64,000 bases of DNA from the NCBI RefSeq assembly GCF_042685085.1, contig NZ_JBHUMM010000025.1, positions 1 through 64,000 of the forward strand. Reading direction: 5' to 3'. Of the stretch, positions 61,205-64,000 are shown one piece after another; positions within the stretch are counted from its first letter, which is position 1; each line of letters begins with the position of its first letter. The notes beneath the pieces were generated by a model. The model saw only the letters and a program-made list of their open reading frames with translations, searched no databases and was not told where the DNA came from. A program made the translations under genes and the position numbers. The stretch comes from Marinicrinis sediminis (GTDB lineage: Bacteria; Bacillota; Bacilli; Paenibacillales; KCTC-33676).

Positions 61205-61665
61205 ACCCTGTTCCTCCTCCATTTGGATGAAATGAATTTTGAGATTCATAAGTATAGACGTTCAAGCTACGGCAAAATCATCGGTTAGTCTAGGATCAAT
61301 GATGGACATGCCCATTTTTACTTTATTGATTTTGAGGAAATGCCGAAGCATAGCAATCCCGGGTCATCTAGACAAACATTGGTAGCAATCCAATAAATCT
61401 AAGTTCGGCTGAAGAATTCTGTCGAACCTGCTCCCAGTTCTGCCAAACCTTAAGAATCCTCCACTATACACTTTGCTCTGATTATGTGACCTCTGTTAAT
61501 CTGCTTTTGTTTTTACTATAAATATAAAGCTCACTATACATTGAATAAATGAGGAGAATCTTTAAATGTAAATTATTGGACAACTTCGTGTATTTAAATG
61601 GGGGAGTTCTGAAGTAGGTGTTTTTATGGTAATATATTCTCAAAGCCCAAAAGAGATGGGAGATT
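61205..61665. other. Intergenic transition into the AT-rich restriction-modification island
   Basis: Base composition shifts strongly to AT from about 61450 on. A GGGAG ribosome site at about 61657-61662 serves the endonuclease. No tRNA, attachment repeat or insertion sequence was recognised and no gene-sized frame was found. Promoter-like AT-rich sequence (TATAAATATAAAGC at about 61517) is present. Confidence 0.5.
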
Positions 61666-62403
61666 ATGAAAATGACAGTAGATAACCAATCGGTACTTGG
61701 CGAAGATGTGCTAAATCAAATCATTGAGAATGCTAAAGATTTTTTCAGAACAGAAATTGTACCCAATCATATTAAAAAGACTGAAGAGTGTAGAGACCTA
61801 AAGGCATTTAGACTAAACCCATTTTTAGATAAATATAAAGCCAGCTTTATAACTGGAAATATTGAAGCAATCAGCATAGCAAAGGCATTAGTGTACCCTA
61901 GGATAATAGGCACTTCAATAAATACGATATTCGGAAATAAGCTTCAAAAGTTTTGCAGCGAAGTTTTGGAAGGCTTTGCATCTACAACCTCCGGGATCGA
62001 TATAGAATTCATCGACAAATTAGATGGTAAAAGGAAATACTGCCAAGTAAAGGCTGGGACTAATACGATCAATGCAGATGATGTATACACGATAATCAAT
62101 CATTTCACAGGTGTTAAAAATCTTGCACGTACTAACAATCTTAATATTGGCATTAATGATTTAATCGTCGGAGTCTTCTATGGTCACCCTAATGAATTAA
62201 GTGGGCATTACAAAAGACTGCAAAGAGAGCATCCCGTTTATGTAGGTACTGACTTTTGGAATCGCTTAACGGGGCATATTAACTTTTACGATAGAATCAC
62301 GGATGCTATTGGGGACGTAGCAACTGAGACAGATGGCACAGCGCTAGTTGAAGAAGTCATTAACAGCTTGGCAAAACAAATTGAAGTTTCACTTAAATAC
62401 TAG
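61666..62403 (+). CDS. Type II restriction endonuclease (PmeII/Eco47II-like)
   Basis: The 245-residue protein begins at ATG 61666 after GGGAG. A PD-(D/E)xK-like site is suggested by Asp in TSGIDIEFIDKL followed by YCQVKAGTNTINADDV (about residues 107-140). The overall layout (ENAKDFFRTEIVPNHIKKT, NPFLDKYKASFITGNIEAISIAKALVYPRIIGTSINTIFG) is that of Eco47II/Sau96I/PmeII-type enzymes that cut GGNCC-like sites. The convergent cytosine methylase downstream supports this. The recognition sequence is not proven. Confidence 0.78.
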   Translation: MKMTVDNQSVLGEDVLNQIIENAKDFFRTEIVPNHIKKTEECRDLKAFRLNPFLDKYKASFITGNIEAISIAKALVYPRIIGTSINTIFGNKLQKFCSEVLEGFASTTSGIDIEFIDKLDGKRKYCQVKAGTNTINADDVYTIINHFTGVKNLARTNNLNIGINDLIVGVFYGHPNELSGHYKRLQREHPVYVGTDFWNRLTGHINFYDRITDAIGDVATETDGTALVEEVINSLAKQIEVSLKY

Positions 62404-62412
62404 CATTTGAAT

Positions 62413-62439
62413 AATGAGAGGAGGATTCCTCCTCTCATT
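62413..62439. terminator. Bidirectional terminator between the R and M genes
   Basis: AATGAGAGGAGGA (62413-62425) and its exact reverse complement TCCTCCTCTCATT (62427-62439) are separated by one base. This lies in the 40-base gap between the convergent endonuclease and methylase stops. Confidence 0.85.
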
Positions 62440-62443
62440 TTAT

Positions 62444-63769
62444 TTATATCTGGTTCAAAACTTCAACAATTGAAAGGCCAACTGCTTTAGCAAAGCTCAC
62501 TGGGACTGCATTACCAATTTGTTTGTAGCGGTTAGCCGTAGATCCTTCGAACTCCCAACTATCAGGAAAACTCTGAATCCGCGCGTATTCCCTAACGGTA
62601 AACGGACGTGTCTCATCAGGATGACATCTTTCAGTTTGCTTCTGCGCAGGGGAGCATGTTAATGTCAGCGAAGGCTCTTCCCAAGATAAACGCCTAGCCA
62701 TACCTGTTCTTCCCCCACCGGAAAAGTAACTCTTTCCCATGTATTCCCTTGCTAAGCCATCAGGAAGATCCCGCCAATATCCCCCCGCTGGTACTAAATC
62801 CAAATACTTTTTCTTTGACTCGGGGTAACTTGCTCCGTCAGATTTGGGAACATCTTTAAGAACATCTTTTAGAACTAGGGTGCGACCATATGACTCAGGA
62901 AACTTGTAGCTAATATTTTTAGATTCAACCAAGTCCCTTCTAATACCAACAATTACAATTCGTTCTCTCTTTTGAGCTACATCATAGTTTAACGCGCTTA
63001 GAACTTTCCATTTTACCACATATCCCATATCTGAAAATACTTTCAACATCGTTTCTAGTGTTCTTCCATTATCATGATTAACAAGTCCTCTAACATTTTC
63101 CGCAAGGAACATTTTAGGCTTTAACTCTTGCAATATCATCGAATAATAATAAAACATCGTTCCTCTAATATCATCTAAACCCATTTTCTTTCCAGCATAG
63201 CTAAACGCCTGACAAGGATATCCTCCCGAAAGCAAGTCAATCTCGCAATCAGTTTTTAGATATTGACGAATTCCCGATGATGCTACTTTAATTACATCTT
63301 CCTCAATTACATTCCATTGAGGTCTATTAGTTCGCAGTGTTTGGCATGCATTTTTATCAACTTCTACAAGACCTAATGTTTCAAATCCAGCACTTTCTAG
63401 TCCTAAAGCAAGACCACCAGCACCCGCAAACAATTCCACCACATTATATTTCTTGATTGGAACTGTGTTTCTTACGTCTATAAAATCTATTGAGTCATCA
63501 TCGTTCTCAAGTAATAGTTCCTCATCAATATCCAATTTTTCTTTGGTCAAATACATTTCTAGTTGTTCTTTAACTACGATGTCATCCAAAGGCACATTCA
63601 ACACTTCACATAATCTCCTAGCATTTGATTTAATAGGGTCGAACTTGGGGGATAGCAGCATAGAAAGTTGATTTTTTGTAATGTCCAACTTCTCGGCGAG
63701 TTCTTTCTGTGATGAAATACCCGCCTTCTTCATTGTAGCTCTTACTTTATCCTTACTTATCAAATACAT
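62444..63769 (-). CDS. C5-cytosine DNA methyltransferase with N-terminal HTH
   Basis: The 441-residue protein starts at ATG 63769 after GGAGGGTT. Residues 1-70 are an XRE-type HTH (ATMKKAGISSQKELAEKLDITKNQLSMLLS), an arrangement known from self-regulating methylases such as M.EcoRII and M.SsoII. The methylase proper (about 105-441) has motif I (VVELFAGAGGLALG), motif IV (GGYPCQAFS, catalytic Cys), motif VI (AENVRG), motif VIII (AQKRERIVIVG) and motif X (RYKQIGNAVPV). It resembles GGNCC/GGWCC methylases and protects DNA from the convergent endonuclease. The HTH probably lets it repress its own promoter. Confidence 0.92.
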   Translation of the reverse strand: MYLISKDKVRATMKKAGISSQKELAEKLDITKNQLSMLLSPKFDPIKSNARRLCEVLNVPLDDIVVKEQLEMYLTKEKLDIDEELLLENDDDSIDFIDVRNTVPIKKYNVVELFAGAGGLALGLESAGFETLGLVEVDKNACQTLRTNRPQWNVIEEDVIKVASSGIRQYLKTDCEIDLLSGGYPCQAFSYAGKKMGLDDIRGTMFYYYSMILQELKPKMFLAENVRGLVNHDNGRTLETMLKVFSDMGYVVKWKVLSALNYDVAQKRERIVIVGIRRDLVESKNISYKFPESYGRTLVLKDVLKDVPKSDGASYPESKKKYLDLVPAGGYWRDLPDGLAREYMGKSYFSGGGRTGMARRLSWEEPSLTLTCSPAQKQTERCHPDETRPFTVREYARIQSFPDSWEFEGSTANRYKQIGNAVPVSFAKAVGLSIVEVLNQI

Positions 63770-63786
63770 AGATAACCCTCCGAAAG

Positions 63787-63807
63787 AGTTAAGTTATTTA
63801 TTTAACT
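63787..63807. promoter_or_regulatory. Inverted repeat AGTTAA-N9-TTAACT upstream of the methylase
   Basis: The arms lie 18-38 bases upstream of the methylase start. Together with the N-terminal HTH of the methylase this is a candidate self-repression operator. Confidence 0.45.
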
Positions 63808-63958
63808 TTCTAAGGGTATTATATTCCACTTCTATTAGTTTAGTCAAACGAATGTTCGCTAATGGTAATACAGTTTCTCTATTTCCCAGCCTTTTTTTGA
63901 CTACCATTAAGTATGTACGGGTCAACGTATTGCGTCTCGGTATAACGTATTAAAGAAA

Positions 63959-64000
63959 ATGAAAGTGAGGTGGGCAATTGTAGAGGCATTATCAAAGTAT
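63959..64000 (+). CDS. Start of a partial reading frame leaving the window
   Basis: An ATG at 63959 opens MKVRWAIVEALSKY, still open at the window edge. It is divergent from the methylase gene with about 190 bases between. The ribosome site (AAAGAAA) is weak. A third gene of the defence island is possible, but 14 codons do not allow a call. Confidence 0.3.
   Translation, partial: MKVRWAIVEALSKY

Overview
The window looks like a chromosomal segment of a spore-forming Bacillota, most probably Paenibacillaceae. Pointers are strong AGGAGG-type ribosome sites, BclA-like collagen proteins, OpuC-type osmolyte transport, a YdjG/YdjH/YdjI-like set, malate:quinone oxidoreductase, a three-SLH-domain surface protein and a Fur box of the Bacillus type. 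The assignment is by inference; no rRNA, tRNA or CRISPR array was seen. Most of the window has balanced base composition, while the last ~2.4 kb (restriction-modification) is clearly AT-rich.

Layout. 1-3.6 kb: the edge of an insertion sequence that has cut a collagen-like gene down to its 3' end, followed by three intact collagen-like paralogues, one behind a perfect Fur box. 3.6-16 kb: sulfatase, SemiSWEET sugar transporter, an OpuC-like glycine betaine/choline ABC transporter, an SDR/MFS divergent pair, a quinone oxidoreductase and a membrane-anchored GH31 glycosidase. 16-24.4 kb: an envelope-stress block on the minus strand (ABC ATPase, FtsX-like permease, ECF sigma factor, anti-sigma factor, a small membrane protein, then SPFH, zinc-ribbon and TPM proteins).

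24.5-35.6 kb is the most remarkable part. A two-component system is followed by a compact minus-strand operon: PssA-type CDP-alcohol phosphatidyltransferase, class I HMG-CoA reductase fused to an APH-type kinase, a rifampin-phosphotransferase-like dikinase, a UbiA prenyltransferase, a CarS/DUF46 (CDP-archaeol synthase family) protein and a beta-propeller. UbiA, CarS and PssA families together are the last three steps of archaeal phospholipid synthesis, and HMG-CoA reductase is the committed step of the mevalonate route. The operon therefore suggests an archaeal-like ether-lipid or prenyl-glycerolipid pathway in a bacterium (inference).

35.7-48.6 kb: mixed single genes (lipoprotein, oxidoreductase/Crp pair, malate:quinone oxidoreductase, ABC-GntR operon, epoxide hydrolase/WYL regulator pair, AlkD-like protein), among them a seven-helix microbial rhodopsin with the hallmark residues of Anabaena sensory rhodopsin. 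48.8-60.5 kb: a 2370-residue S-layer-type surface protein and a 1452-residue pseudokinase-AAA-GAF-LuxR regulator. 60.8-64 kb: a VOC protein and an AT-rich type II restriction-modification pair whose methylase carries its own N-terminal HTH.
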